A DNA stretch of 64,000 bases from Muraenolepis orangiensis (GCA_027704905.1 CM051000.1:9653072-9717071), one strand, 5' to 3'. Positions 24,088-36,839 are shown, counted from the stretch's first letter. Translations and numbers: made by a program. The notes: generated by a model not told the origin, from the letters alone.

Positions 24088-24193
24088 CGCTCTGGACCTC
24101 TCTGGACCTCTCTGGTCCTCTCTGGTCCTCTCTGGTCCTCTCTGGTCCTCTCTGGAACTCTCTGGTCCTCTCTGGACCTCTCCGGTCCTCTTT
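24088..24193. repeat. 10-bp minisatellite (CTCTCTGGTC) at gap edge
   Basis: About ten units of TCTGGTCCTC or TCTGGACCTC run directly into the N gap. The array is probably longer and may be why assembly failed here. Confidence 0.8.
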
Positions 24194-25193
24194 NNNNNNN
24201 NNNNNNNNNNNNNNNNNNNNNNNNNNNNNNNNNNNNNNNNNNNNNNNNNNNNNNNNNNNNNNNNNNNNNNNNNNNNNNNNNNNNNNNNNNNNNNNNNNNN
24301 NNNNNNNNNNNNNNNNNNNNNNNNNNNNNNNNNNNNNNNNNNNNNNNNNNNNNNNNNNNNNNNNNNNNNNNNNNNNNNNNNNNNNNNNNNNNNNNNNNNN
24401 NNNNNNNNNNNNNNNNNNNNNNNNNNNNNNNNNNNNNNNNNNNNNNNNNNNNNNNNNNNNNNNNNNNNNNNNNNNNNNNNNNNNNNNNNNNNNNNNNNNN
24501 NNNNNNNNNNNNNNNNNNNNNNNNNNNNNNNNNNNNNNNNNNNNNNNNNNNNNNNNNNNNNNNNNNNNNNNNNNNNNNNNNNNNNNNNNNNNNNNNNNNN
24601 NNNNNNNNNNNNNNNNNNNNNNNNNNNNNNNNNNNNNNNNNNNNNNNNNNNNNNNNNNNNNNNNNNNNNNNNNNNNNNNNNNNNNNNNNNNNNNNNNNNN
24701 NNNNNNNNNNNNNNNNNNNNNNNNNNNNNNNNNNNNNNNNNNNNNNNNNNNNNNNNNNNNNNNNNNNNNNNNNNNNNNNNNNNNNNNNNNNNNNNNNNNN
24801 NNNNNNNNNNNNNNNNNNNNNNNNNNNNNNNNNNNNNNNNNNNNNNNNNNNNNNNNNNNNNNNNNNNNNNNNNNNNNNNNNNNNNNNNNNNNNNNNNNNN
24901 NNNNNNNNNNNNNNNNNNNNNNNNNNNNNNNNNNNNNNNNNNNNNNNNNNNNNNNNNNNNNNNNNNNNNNNNNNNNNNNNNNNNNNNNNNNNNNNNNNNN
25001 NNNNNNNNNNNNNNNNNNNNNNNNNNNNNNNNNNNNNNNNNNNNNNNNNNNNNNNNNNNNNNNNNNNNNNNNNNNNNNNNNNNNNNNNNNNNNNNNNNNN
25101 NNNNNNNNNNNNNNNNNNNNNNNNNNNNNNNNNNNNNNNNNNNNNNNNNNNNNNNNNNNNNNNNNNNNNNNNNNNNNNNNNNNNNNNNNNNNN
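24194..25193. other. Assembly gap, exactly 1,000 N
   Basis: A round-number run of N, probably a placeholder of unknown true size. Any reading frame through it is meaningless. Confidence 0.95.
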
Positions 25194-25968
25194 TCGTGTC
25201 AGAGTTTCCCTTCAGTGTTTGTTTCAACTACTGGCACCACTCCATTCAACAGGTTCTTTGTCAAAAATGATCTGGAAATTAAACCTTCTATCTATGCTAA
25301 TTTCTTGCTTTATTCACTCTGAACTAGTAGAATCCACATTGACTATTTCCCTTACACAACAAGCTCATAAGTGTTATCTTTATTTTCGTACCAAGATGAC
25401 ATATTATAACCCTTGTTATATATACTCAATTTACTTATCTTTCTATAATATTGCATAATATAGCCCTTGAATTTGTGGAGATGTAGGTTCATTGTTGGTA
25501 TGTTATTTTAGACAACATCCGGCTTAAGAGGCCGAGTGATGAAGAGATTAATGTGGAGTGTGTGGGTGGTTAGAGTGACTGGCACAGTGTAGTTACCCTA
25601 ATATTGTGCTCCGCAGGCAGTGAGTAGACTAGTACAGTCTTACTCACTCATACATACACTGAATATAGACACAGCTTATCTTCTGTGCAGCTACATACTG
25701 TTTTTCCCCCCTCATCAGGTGATTTTGGTTGCTGCAGGGAGAGTTATCAATGCTCTTATCAGAGTATCAACTTTACAAGGCAGGGGAAATCGTGATCAAT
25801 CAAGGACAAAACAAGAGCAAACGTGAATCTCCAAATGTGATCTTAATTTATGTCAGACCCATCTACCCACTGACTTGGAATCAGTCCTACCTGTTACACA
25901 TATTTTGTTGTTTTATGAATGAACGTTATTGCAAAGTGTAACCACTGTTAACTTGGTCTTCTTCACAG

Positions 25969-28900
25969 GTGGATCTCATTTTCAGGCAGGCCTACACTAA
26001 TTACTACTGGTATCGCGTTGATTGGACATGTCTAAGTGGTAACTGTGGCAACATATTGACAACAGAGGCTGGTGCTATAGACAGTAGCAATACAGGATCC
26101 AATTGGTGGTGTGAAACAGAAATCATACAGTCAAGATATCTCCTCAATGACAATCCCTTTGAAATGAGGTGATTTTTCACTTTATTAATTACAATATTTA
26201 TTATTGGTTCTAAAAGTATCCAATATTTTAAAGTTTTTGTAGAAGTCAATCAATCATAACAAATGTATACCGGTCAGTAGGGCCAATAGCTCAAGAGTTC
26301 TGCTATTTAGCTGCAATGTTGTCTCTTTATACTAGGAAAGCTAGCTGCTGTTGGATATCCACTACTAATAGCCTGAGGTCTTGGAGACTATTGACACATG
26401 TGGACTTGAGGAGGAGATCTGATACCTGGCTGCCAAATACCTCTCCATATAATGTTATTATGCCTGCCCTGAGGTACGTCTTTTCCCTATCCTGAGCTAT
26501 GGGCCATTTCACAGGTCTACAAGCCAAAGTTGTTAATAAACATGAAATATATTATGAATGAAATGAGAAATAATAACAAAATGAAACTAAACAAAAAACT
26601 GAAGATATTAAATACATATAACATATTAAAATTAAGTAAACAAAATACATAACACAATAAAGCGCTTTGTGTAACCATTGGTTAGAAAAGCGCTATATAA
26701 ATGTCCATTTACCATTACGAGTAAAGCGTATTAATAATTATTAATATAAGTCATTATTTATATTAAACTATAAATTTTGCTTTGTAATTGCCACTTTGTC
26801 ACGTGTTTAGCTATCAGCTCATCAATGCATCTTTTAAACAGTTAGTAATTCTGATGAATGGCTGTTATTTCTGTTTCTCAATGTTAGGGTTCCTTCAAAC
26901 TGCCCAAGATCATACCAGATAATGACAGCCGACCCTGATGATGATCAAGTCAAATGCAGATATGCAACCATCCGTAACAGAGAATGTGATACATGCAGTC
27001 AACCCGACGGTTTCTCCCTGGATGAGGTTGGTAAAAACCTTAACAAACAAACTTGTATTCAATATTTTTCAACACCATGTTGAATTCATATTATTGCACT
27101 AAAACACATTCTGTCATAGACACTCGCTTTAAGGCTACGCTGATGTTAGGTTTTAACAGCAAGCCTTAGTTTCTGAGTTTAGTGAGGACTGTTATTTTTG
27201 TCTTCAAAACTTGCATGCAGAGGTTACTTAACATGTAGACGCAAATCTTGTTTACCGTTCCTTAAACTGACTTAATTTTGTTTTTGTCCCCCCCTCCCAA
27301 TCTAACTTTTTCATATTCACATTGTCAGGGCAATTGCATCTTAAGGTACACTTACACAGGATACACTGGAGTGTATGGGTTTGAGTTGGTAGTGGAAGAC
27401 TTTCCAAAAAACACCATCACCTTGACCTCCGCAACTGGATTTAAAAGCACAAGGTATGCCCTGACTGGACAGAGACGCAAACGTGATATTAGGTACTATT
27501 ATACAACAACTACAGCTGGACCAACCACCACAACTGATCCCTGGACCACCACCTACCCACCCACCACCACCACAACTGATCCCTGGACAACCACCACCAC
27601 AACCGCAGCTACCACCACAACTGATCCATGGACGACACCCGGCCAACCGACCACTACCACACCTGATCCCTGGACGACGACTGGCCCATCCACCACCACC
27701 AAACCACCCACAACCACAACTGATCCCTGGACCACCACCTACCCACCCACCACCACCACAACTGATCCCTGGACGACGACTGGCCCATCCACCACCACCA
27801 AACCACCCACAACCACAACTGATCCCTGGACCACCACCTACCCACCCACCACCACCACAACTGATCCCTGGACGACGACTGGCCCATCCACCACCACCAA
27901 ACCACCCACAACCACAACTGATCCCTGGACCACCACCTACCCACCCACCACCACCACAACTGATCCCTGGACGACGACTGGCCCATCCACCACCACCAAA
28001 CCACCCACAACCACAACTGATCCCTGGACCACCACCTACCCACCCACCACCACCACAACTGATCCCTGGACGACGACTGGCCCATCCACCACCACCAAAC
28101 CACCCACAACCACAACTGATCCCTGGACGACGACTAGCCCATCCACCACCACCAAACCACCCACAACCACAACTGATCCCTGGACCACCACCTACCCACC
28201 CACCACCACCACAACTGATCCCTGGACGACGACTGGCCCATCCACCACCACCAGACCACCCACAACCACAACTGATCCCTGGACAACCACCACCACAACC
28301 GCAGCTACTACCAGTACAACTGATCCCTGGATTACCACCAGACAGTATCCTGCTCCCCTCAGTCAACTTCCTCTGCAGTTCACTGTTCGTGGTAAGCCAT
28401 TTGGCACATCTGAAACTAATTTGATTGTTGTAATTTCCTGAATGGTCGATGGCACATTACAATAGTGTTGACTATTCGTATTTGATTGTATAAACAGAAC
28501 TGCATTATTCTAAACATTGTCTCGATTTCCCATGGCATCATTTCTAAGTTGAGCTCTACAACATATTGCTTTTGGAAGCTAAAACATTTCTACTTCCACT
28601 GTAGTGGATACAGCTGCTCCGTCCTGCACTGAAGGAGAGTACTTGCCTGAATTTGTGGACCCAACACCCAGTCACAAAGCTCATCTAACAGCTAACCTCA
28701 ACGAAATATTTGAAATGACGATCAAAGCACAAGCTTCAATATCAACGTAATTACATTTGTCAGCTGACACAATGTTACAATTCATCAGTTTATTCAATGA
28801 GTCAATGAAACAGTATCACCCACAACTTGATAATCTAAATAGTAATACCTTTTGTTTTAATACAGAGTAGGGAATATCATCTACACTGGACCCCTGAACA

Positions 28901-31062
28901 CCACCAAGCACAAGATTGCAGAGGGAGAATTTAAAATTAGATGGACCCCGACTCCCGACCACCTCGGAGACAAGGTTCCAATTTGCTTTGTTGCTGAAGC
29001 AGCTTATTCGTAGGTTCCTTTCATTTCTATATTTCTATATCCAACCTTTCAATACAATTATATTATTATATAAGTAAGACAACAATAATGAATCTTTACA
29101 GTGATCTTTTTCAGTACCAATGTTGAGTTTCAAGTGACTTATTGTTCCCTACAATTATTTTCAGGTATCAGACCTATCAGTCTGAAATGAGGTGTGTTTG
29201 GGTGCAAGTTAAAAGTGAGTATTGACATTTTAGGGTTATGCTAAATGTGCTCGAATACCATTTTCTTTCAGCATGTACATGTATAGTTCTACTCACTTTA
29301 TAATAATTCCCATGAAAAATGATTTCTATGAACACATAATACAAATAATACAACACGTAATACAAATATATTGTGTGTTACCAAACAGAATTATTATGTA
29401 TTACGTTTTATAATGTGAACATCATATCAATGAACTGTCAAAAACATTTGGTTTCAAATCCAATTTTGGTTGCATTTTGTTTTTGTTTTCATGCAGCTAA
29501 TGAAAAGTAAAACATGTGTAATTTTATATTGAGCATGTTTGGAGTTTTGTGTATATTTTGACATAATCTAAGAAACAATCCACTTCAAATCTCGACACCA
29601 GGTAAACCCCACGTGATCTGCAATCAAAACTCAATGACAATAGCGTTGGATAAATCCTCATGCAAGGGACTTAATGAAGATCACCTGCGGCTGATCCGAG
29701 CAACCCAGCCTGCCGTCTATACTCCAATAGCACTCATGTCATTGGTGTCATCCCTCTCAATGAATGTGGTACTACACTTAGGGTAATGCAAATATATATT
29801 ATAATAAATGTAATAGTATGTTAATTATTATGCTAAATGTGTATGTCTGGATTTCTGCTGACCAGTGATTAAGTTAATGTCACTGTCATGTTATAATGTT
29901 ACAATGTTCTTGATCTGCAGATGGACAATGAAACCCTTTTCTTCGAGAATGAGATCACCACCTTTGAGCTTGCCCAGGACGTCATTACCAGGAAACATCT
30001 GTTGGAAGTTCGGTTTTGCTGCCAGTACCCAAAGCGTGGAAATGTAACCCTGGGGTTCACTGTGCACAGGGACAACAAGACTATTGTAGAGAAGGGCTTT
30101 GGGATGTTCACCTATGACTTTGAGTTCTTCCCAAACAACCTCTATGACACAATGGTCAATCCCAGTTTATACCCACTGGAGTACGAAGTTGGAGACAAGA
30201 TTTACATGCAGATTGAAGCCTCATCTTCAGTCAATAACACAGAGCTGTTTGTGGAGTCCTGCAGCGCTTCACCTTACGATAACCCTAATTACCAGCCTAC
30301 CTACTCCATAATAGAGAATGGGTAAACAACCGTCCTACCAATGACAAATAAACTGCACTAGATATACTTGATGTAAGGCATTTAAATGTCAATATGAATA
30401 TATTGTTTGTAATATTTCTGTTTTTTTTTTTAACTAGGTGTACAGTGGACCCCACTGTTGTCATCTATCCCAAGAGTCATAATAAAGAGTTTAGGTTTTC
30501 AATCGATGCCTTCAAATTCATAGGATTACATGACCAGGTAAAACTGAATGAATTCAACCAAGTAAATAAATAACTTAACTACAGTGTAGCCATGTATTGA
30601 CAGGGTATCTCATTTTGGTTCAGGTGTACATCAGCTGTTCGGTCCTTCAATGTGAGATTGGGAACCCCAACACCAGGTCCTCCAAGGGATGTGTGGCACC
30701 CAACCACCAGAATCACCGTCGCAGGAGAGCTATTGAAACAGGAGTGCACTTCATTTCCCAGGGTCCTTTGCGTTTGCGAAGCACACCAGAAAGTGAGAGC
30801 AGAGGTAATGTTGAAGTTCTTAAACTGTGGTAAACATGGCAAACAACAATATCACTTTTAATACAACTTCATATGACTTGGTGGAATAGCTATGACTTCA
30901 ACTGTTTTGTATTTATTTGTTCTAGTAACCGGCCTGAATCTCAACATGGCCTTCATCGCTGGATGCCTTCTAGCAGCGGTTGGCATGATCTGTGGAGTGG
31001 TGATGATTCACAAATTCAAGAACGTTGCTGTTCAATATCAGCCTTTGCCAACAACTGAGTAA
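25969..31062 (+). CDS. Mucin-like ZP-domain membrane protein, copy B (exons 2-12, frameshifted in exon 8)
   Basis: Seen: exons 25969-26168, 26888-27026, 27329-28391, 28605-28746, 28866-29009, 29165-29214, 29602-29782, 29921-30321, 30438-30537, 30624-30804 and 30926-31062. Seven of the eleven exons shared with copy A have identical lengths, and the introns also align almost base for base. Exon 4 is fully open and shows 17 DPW units. Exon 9 is open and carries the base missing from copy A. Exon 8 lacks four bases (near 29695, in the Leu-Asn-Asp-Pro stretch of the ZP-N half), which shifts the frame inside the ZP domain. Exon 1, with the signal peptide, is absent: the sequence upstream of exon 2 runs into the N gap at 25193, 775 bp upstream, whereas in copy A exon 1 lies about 2.1 kb away. 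Copy B may therefore be complete in the real genome. A poly(A) signal follows at 31127. Confidence 0.8.
27514..28340 (+). repeat. Thr/Pro-rich DPW coding tandem repeat (17 units), copy B
   Basis: Open throughout. It has 17 TDPW cores and 99-bp higher-order units. It is 15 codons shorter than copy A once A's two missing bases are allowed for, so the two copies differ by roughly one unit. Confidence 0.85.
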
Positions 31063-31126
31063 TAACACATCAGTGCACATAGTGGATGGTATACAGGGAT
31101 ATATGGCGATGAATTAGTTCAATAAT

Positions 31127-31132
31127 AATAAA
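31127..31132 (+). terminator. Poly(A) signal AATAAA of copy B
   Basis: Canonical AATAAA 65 bp downstream of the copy B stop codon. The following 31133-31450 is AT-rich with no other feature seen. Confidence 0.55.
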
Positions 31133-31451
31133 GTTCAAATTATTTAGGAATTCCTTAAAAGTCTGATGATCAGGACATTGATAATTATATTGTTATTGAC
31201 TTGGAGTACACTTAATCTCAATATTCATATTCCCAACTTGCAAATCACATGTACCTACTTACTGAATAGGGACTTTAATATCACATAAGGATATTGTTAT
31301 TATCCAAATAATATTAATATCTTAATTCTAAATTGTACTTATTTTATAAATTGATGACAATTAATAAATCTCTCGCAATGTACTCTAAATACACATTCAA
31401 TGTTAATATTATTCTGTACATCTACCACATTCTCAGGGAGGTTAATGGAAT

Positions 31452-31612
31452 TGTTATATGCCGGTAATAAACATACTCAGACACAAGTTAGAACGTGCGA
31501 CTGTCTTTACTGAAGGCTTAGTCAGAACAGCTTTACGGCAACACTGTTGCAACATATGTACCGTCGTAAACCATAACATGTGTTACGATAGTTGTGACAG
31601 CATACACAACAT
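31452..31612 (-). mobile_element. Short LTR with adjacent polypurine tract
   Basis: On the minus strand the 161-bp segment starts TGTTGTGTATGCTG and ends GGCATATAACA, directly preceded by a purine tract (CTATGGGGGGGAAA, 31626-31613). This is the layout of a 3' LTR of a minus-strand element. No matching second LTR is seen in the window. Confidence 0.55.
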
Positions 31613-31742
31613 TTCCCCCCCATAGAAAACAACTAATAAACAACAAAGGTACTGAAAATGAACAATTTCTTGGAACACAGGGAACTAAGACTTATTAGAG
31701 TAGAGAATCCAACAGGCTATGTACTGCTATGAAAATGAAATA

Positions 31743-32022
31743 CTAAAGGTCAGTTATATAGTCTTTAAGAAAACTGGCAAAAAAACGGGCTGGCCGAACG
31801 GTCGGATCGGCTTGGCGTTCGGCCGGGTGGTTGATGGGAGCTGGGGGCTGCTCAGCTGGAAAGTCCAGATCGTCCGCCCCATAGCCTGGATCGGTACCAG
31901 CCCTCAGGCCTGCTGTGATGCTGGCCGGTGTCACTCTCCAAAGGCGGCTTGCATGCCACCGCGACCCGTCAGACAGACGCAATGTTGCTGGTCCCAGTTG
32001 CTCGGTAAACTGCACAGGTGTA
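31743..32022 (-). pseudogene. Retroviral-type integrase C-terminal fragment
   Basis: Minus frame has a GPATLRLSDGSRWHASRLWR stretch resembling the SH3-like end of gammaretrovirus-type integrases. It ends about 115 bp before the polypurine tract at 31613-31627. An RTE-like LINE abuts it at 32023. Confidence 0.45.
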
Positions 32023-33905
32023 GACCAGAACAAGGCGGTAGCACAGAAAGAATATGCAGCAGCAAACAAGGAAGTGAAAAGAAGTGTAAGCAGAGACAAG
32101 AAGAAATACATTGAGGATTTAGCACAACAGGCAGAGGAAGCAGCGGGAAAGAACAACCTGAAGGACCTATACCTAACTACCAAAAAGCTCACAGGCAAAT
32201 TCAGACACACACAGGCACACATCAAAAACCCACAGGGCGTACTCCTCACAACCAAGGAAGAACAGTTGAACAGATGGACTGAACACTTCAGAGATCTGCT
32301 CAACAGGCAGCCTCCTCAACTGGAAGCAGATATCCCACCAGCCCCAAATCTGTTGGAGATAAACTGCAACCCCCCCACCAAGATAGAAACCAGAAAAGCC
32401 ATTAAGGCCTTAAGAGGAGGGAAAGCAGAGGGACCAGACGGGATCCCAGCAGAAGCTCTTAAGGCGGACATTGAAACCTCCACCAACATGCTTCACCACC
32501 TCATGCAAACCATCTGGGAGAAAGAAAATGTCCCATTTGACTGGAAAGATGGCCACATCGTGAAAATCCCCAAGAAAGGAGACCTCAGGGAATGTAAAAA
32601 CTACAGAGGAATAATGCTCCTGTCAACACCGGGGAAGGTGCTCAACCACATCCTGCTGGAAAGGCTCCAGAAGGGGGTTGATGAGAAACTGAGGGAAAAC
32701 CAGACTGGCTTCAGGATCAACCGATCCTGTGGAGACCAAATCGCCACCCTTAGAATTATCATCGAACAGTCCATTGAATGGAACTCTTCTGTCTATGTGA
32801 ACTTCATAGATTTTGAGAAAGCCTTTGACAGCGTGGATAGGGAAACGCTGTGGAAACTGATGGCCCACTATGGGATCCCAGCAAAGATCATCAACATCAT
32901 AAGGAACACCTACCAAGGGATGAGATGTCAAGTCCTCCATGAAGGATGTATATCAGAAGCTTTCGAGGTCCTGACTGGTGTGCGGCAGGGGTGCCTGCTC
33001 TCACCCTTTCTTTTCCTCCTCTGCATAGACTGGGTGATGAAAGTAACAACCAGCAACAAAAAAACTGGCATACAATGGAGCTTGACAGAGCAGCTGGAAG
33101 ATCTAGATTCCGCTGATGACCTGGCACTACTGGCTCACACACATCAACAGATGCAGGAAAAATCAGGAAAACTGGAAGAAACTGCTGCTCTGCTCGGGCT
33201 CAAAATAAACTCATCCAAAACCAAAGTAATGCGTATCAACAGCAAGAACAACACACCCATAACCATGGAACAAAATCCATTAGAGGATGTAAACAGCTTC
33301 ACCTACCTTGGAAGCATCATTTCTGTGGAAGGGGGTACAGAAGACGATGTTCAAGCCAGGATTGGAAAGGCAAGGACAACATTCAACATGCTAAATATTA
33401 TCTGGAAGGCAAAAAACCTGTCACTCAAGACCAAGCTTCAAATCTTCAACTCAAACGTAAAGACCACTCTATTATATGGCTCAGAATCCTGGAAAACCAC
33501 CACCACTATACACAATAAGCTACAGACCTTCACCAACCGGTGCCTCAGAAGCCTCCTGGGAATATACTGGCCCAACACCATCTCTAACGCCAACCTGTGG
33601 GAACTCACCAAACAAGACTCAATAGAAATTCAAATCCGGAGGAGGAAGTGGAAGTGGATAGGTCGCACACTCAGAAGAAAAAAATCAATCACAAAGCGGG
33701 CGCTGACATGGAACCCACAGGGCAAGAGGAAGAGAGGCAGACCAAAAACCACCTGGAGAAGAACCACAGAACAGGAGATGAAGAAAGAAGGGTTGTCCTG
33801 GCAAGATCTGGAGCGGAGGGCACAAGACCGAAGAGGATGGAGGAGCTTCGTCGACGGCCTATGTTCCTTTGGGAATTTAAAGGCCTAAAGTAAAAAAAAA
33901 GTAAC
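32023..33905 (+). mobile_element. RTE-like LINE, RT to C-terminus
   Basis: The recognisable LINE part of the frame (about 32026-33888) is one long open stretch. It has GGKAEGPDGIPAEAL, KNYRGIMLLSTPGK, QTGFRINRSCGDQI, FIDFEKAFDSVDRETLW, GVRQGCLLSPFLF, the box LDSADDLALLAH, SFTYLGSIISVEGG, LLYGSESWKT and the C-terminal RRRKWKWIGRTLRRK. The endonuclease is missing. The RT box is SADD where this class usually has FADD (TCC for TTC), which probably damages catalysis. Ends in an A-rich tail (33892-33900). Clade (RTE/RTE-X) is by motif only. Confidence 0.75.
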
Positions 33906-34183
33906 AGACGACAGCAGCTTGTTGTCCCTGTGAGCCAGACGGACTCTGACCCAGTCTAGGGCCGTGATGAGTGGTGTCTTTGCCCGTCGTATTCTGTCGT
34001 AACGTATCTTCATCTTACGTTGGCGGTTGATGACTCTGTCGGGTGCATCCGTGACACACCGGTAGGGGCCCATCGTGATGAATCACAATACTTCCTCCGA
34101 CCCCACTTCTGCAACTGCTTTCTCGCGATTTGGGGCATTAAGGGGAAATCCCCCCCTCACCGCCCCGCCTTGACAGTCATATA
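33906..34183. other. Unassigned segment between LINE tail and env fragment
   Basis: Minus frame 34073-33900 (GPYRCVTDAPDRVINR...) is unrecognised. 34145-34175 is a purine-rich tract on the minus strand (GGCGGTGAGGGGGGGATT) that could be a polypurine tract of the env-bearing element. Confidence 0.35.
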
Positions 34184-34567
34184 TTAGTATCCCGATTCAT
34201 CCAGATGCGTCCAGTCAATGTCCTCTTTCTGTGGACACATGTCTTCTTCAGTTGTCTTGTCAATGTCAGTCGCCATGTAAATGTCAGTCGTCTCGTCAAT
34301 GTCAGTTGTCATGTTAATGTCAGGCGTCTCGTCAGTGCCAGCCGACACAAACGCATCTGTTATGCTCTTGTTCAAAGTCTTGTATATCAAGCTTCGAATA
34401 CAAAGAATACCACAGGATATGCATATGCAAAGAAACACTAAAAGTCCCCCCACCCAAATCCCTGCAACCCACTTCTTCCAAGAGGAAAGATTTCTCCAAA
34501 ACCAGTTGTCGTCTGGTTTGACATTTTCCCTGCGCATGATGTCGTGGAGGGCAGTTAGGTTATGCAT
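34184..34567 (-). pseudogene. Endogenous retrovirus env, TM-subunit C-terminus
   Basis: Minus frame of 127 codons: an aromatic-rich pre-membrane segment, a hydrophobic span (GGLLVFLCICISCGILC), and a cytoplasmic tail with repeated Thr-Asp-Ile-Asp units. Everything upstream in env (surface subunit, fusion region) is absent. The fragment joins an integrase N-terminal remnant at about 34570, so it is an inactive, internally deleted provirus. Confidence 0.6.
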
Positions 34568-34574
34568 CGCCTGA

Positions 34575-36834
34575 TCAATTGTTATCTGGAATGAATGTAC
34601 AACATGATGACCCTATTAACACACAAAATGAACCCTTCAAGAACCCTTTTGTGAACCAATGTTTTTGTAGGTCATTGTCCATCCCTCCTTTTGACACGTG
34701 GTCTCGCCCATGTGTCAATTTAGCGTAATATGGAAATGACCATGCTGGTAGGCAAGGTTTCCCACCGGGGGCCCTCCACACTCCCTCCTCTTTAACGCAC
34801 CCCACCCGCGCCCACGTTGCCGTCTTGTGTGGTTTAGCCTGCTGCTGCATCTCCTGCAAGGCGCGCTCGCTACACGGTGACGCATCTGTTTGTAATGACG
34901 TCGCTACAAGGGAATGTTGTCCTGCAGCGAGCTTCGCGGCGGGAGGACAACGCGTTACCTCTGGACACGCTGTCCGAGTTACCTGTGTGTGCATCGCATT
35001 TGTTGACCGCAATCTGGTTAGGCAGCAAGATAGCCCCTAGTTCTGATATTAGATTGTGGTGCATGATGTGCTTGCCTGACGATGTTAGGAAACCTCGCTG
35101 TTTCCAGAGTGTGCCAAAGTCGTGCACCACTCCAAACGCGTACCTGCTGTCCGTGTAGATGTTAACACGCCTGCCTTCCGCATGCCTACACGCCTGTGTG
35201 AGTGCAATCAACTCCGCTGCCTGTGCAGAGTAGTTGGCCGGTAATCTACCACTGTCGACCGTTGTGTGTGATGTTACTACCACAAACCCAATGCAATTCG
35301 TCCCTGTGGCCCTGTCTCGGGAGGCAGAGCCATCTACGAACAGTTCTTCCTCTGCGTTTGGGATGGCGTGTTCCTTAAGGTCAATCCTAGGGGAACAAAC
35401 AGCAGACACAATAGCACAGCACTCATGCGGTTCGCCATCTCCTTCATTCAAAAGCAAAGTAGCTGGATTAAGGACATTGCATCATTTAACAGTGATGTTT
35501 GGGGTATCCAACAGGGTGTTGTTGTACCACAGCCATCTGGCTGCTGATAGCCTGGATGTGTTCTGTTCCAATAACAAAGCTGCAACTGCGTGTGGGACAA
35601 GCAAGGTTAGTGGTGAGTAGCCTACAAAATATCTCGAAGCCACAACAGCTTTCTCTGCTGCGGCTACTGCTTTCTGGCACCTTGGTAGCCCTGCTGCCAC
35701 CGGATCCAACCTGCTGTAAAAATAGGCTGTCGGCCTCAGTCGTCCCCCATGCTCTTGTGTCAACACTGATGTCATAAAGTTCCCTTTAACGTCTGCCATC
35801 TGAATGAATGGTTTGGTCGGGTCTGGAAGACCTAAAGTCGGGTCTGATGAAAGTGCTAATTTCATCTCTGTGAACGCAGCCTCTGCTTCTGGTGTCCACT
35901 TGACCCTGCTGTGGGAGGTCAGGTCAGGCCCGTGTGCGATTGCGCTCAGTGGGCTCTCCAGGGTGCTGTAATCTAGAATGAATTGCCTGCAGTAGGATGT
36001 GATTCCAAGACAACTTAGCATTTGTTTTACTGTGATGGGCTTAGGTATCTGCTGAATAGCAGTCACACGTGTTGATGTGAGTGTTTTCTCCCCCGGGGTC
36101 AGAGAGTGACCCAGGAGGATTACCTTCTCCTTGCACCACTGGAGTTTCTTTCTGCTGATCTTGTGTAATTTTTCATGCAAGTGGCACAAGAGGGCCACTG
36201 TGTCTGCTTTGAAGGTGAAGGTCTTTCCTTCAAAGGTGAAAGCGAACCAGAACTGGCTGTCTGGGTGTATAGGTACAGAAAAGAATGCATTAGAAAATAA
36301 ATTTGTATTGTCTGGTATTTGAGAAAGTATGGTGTAAGGATTAGGTACCACTGGCGCCCGTGGATGCACTGCTGCATTTACTGCCTTCAAATCCTATACA
36401 AACCTCCAATCTGCTGGTTCACCTTCTGGCCTGATCTTCTTCACTGGGAATATTGGTGTTCTCACTGGTGAGTTGTCATATGGTCTAATCACTCCTACAT
36501 CTAGTAGTGACCTGAACACCGGTGTAATCCCTTCTATGGCTTCTCTCTTCAACGGATACTGATATGCGCATGGTCGATAATCTGATTTCGGAACCACCTC
36601 CACGGGTTGCACACTTTTAATCAGTCCCACATCATATTTCCCCTTAGCCCAAAGGGATGCAGGCAAATTCTGTAGCTCAGGAATTTCTTCCTGTGCTGCT
36701 GACACCATCAGACTGTCAAATGAATCATGTTCCCTGTTCCCCCACACAAATGCACAATATGTCTGTTTGAAAACCCTTTTCCCGTGTACTTCTGTCATGT
36801 ACACATCTCCCTCCCCGGTGGCCGTCCATCATTC
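34575..36834 (-). pseudogene. Endogenous retrovirus pol remnant (RT, RNase H, integrase start)
   Basis: Minus strand in order: RT N-terminus with SPVRTPIFPVKKI (36804-36394), RT palm/connection (36390-35482), RNase H with FVDGSASRD and YTDSRYAFG (35457-34960), and an integrase zinc-finger-like start (HGRDHVSKGGM, about 34690). Resembles gamma/epsilon-type retroviruses. Breaks: frame changes at 36392 and about 35470; the RT palm segment that should hold the YxDD catalytic box is deleted near 36210; the integrase core is missing. Non-functional. Confidence 0.7.
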
Positions 36835-36839
36835 AGCCT

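Larger units (their letters stand above)
25194..31077. repeat. Inverted duplication arm B
   Basis: Partner of arm A. It starts at the first base after the N run. At the outer side it is only known to match up to the window edge of arm A. Confidence 0.9.

Noticed and set aside
21442..25227. A 1,261-codon frame across the N gap
   Set aside because: The N run has no sequence; only the LINE part up to about 23990 is real.
23785..25458. A 557-codon plus-strand frame through the gap
   Set aside because: Antisense of LINE E1 plus N plus intron sequence of copy B.
1..31077. One giant transposon with A and B arms as TIRs
   Set aside because: Arms contain ordinary gene exons and introns, and no enzyme or target duplication marks the unit.
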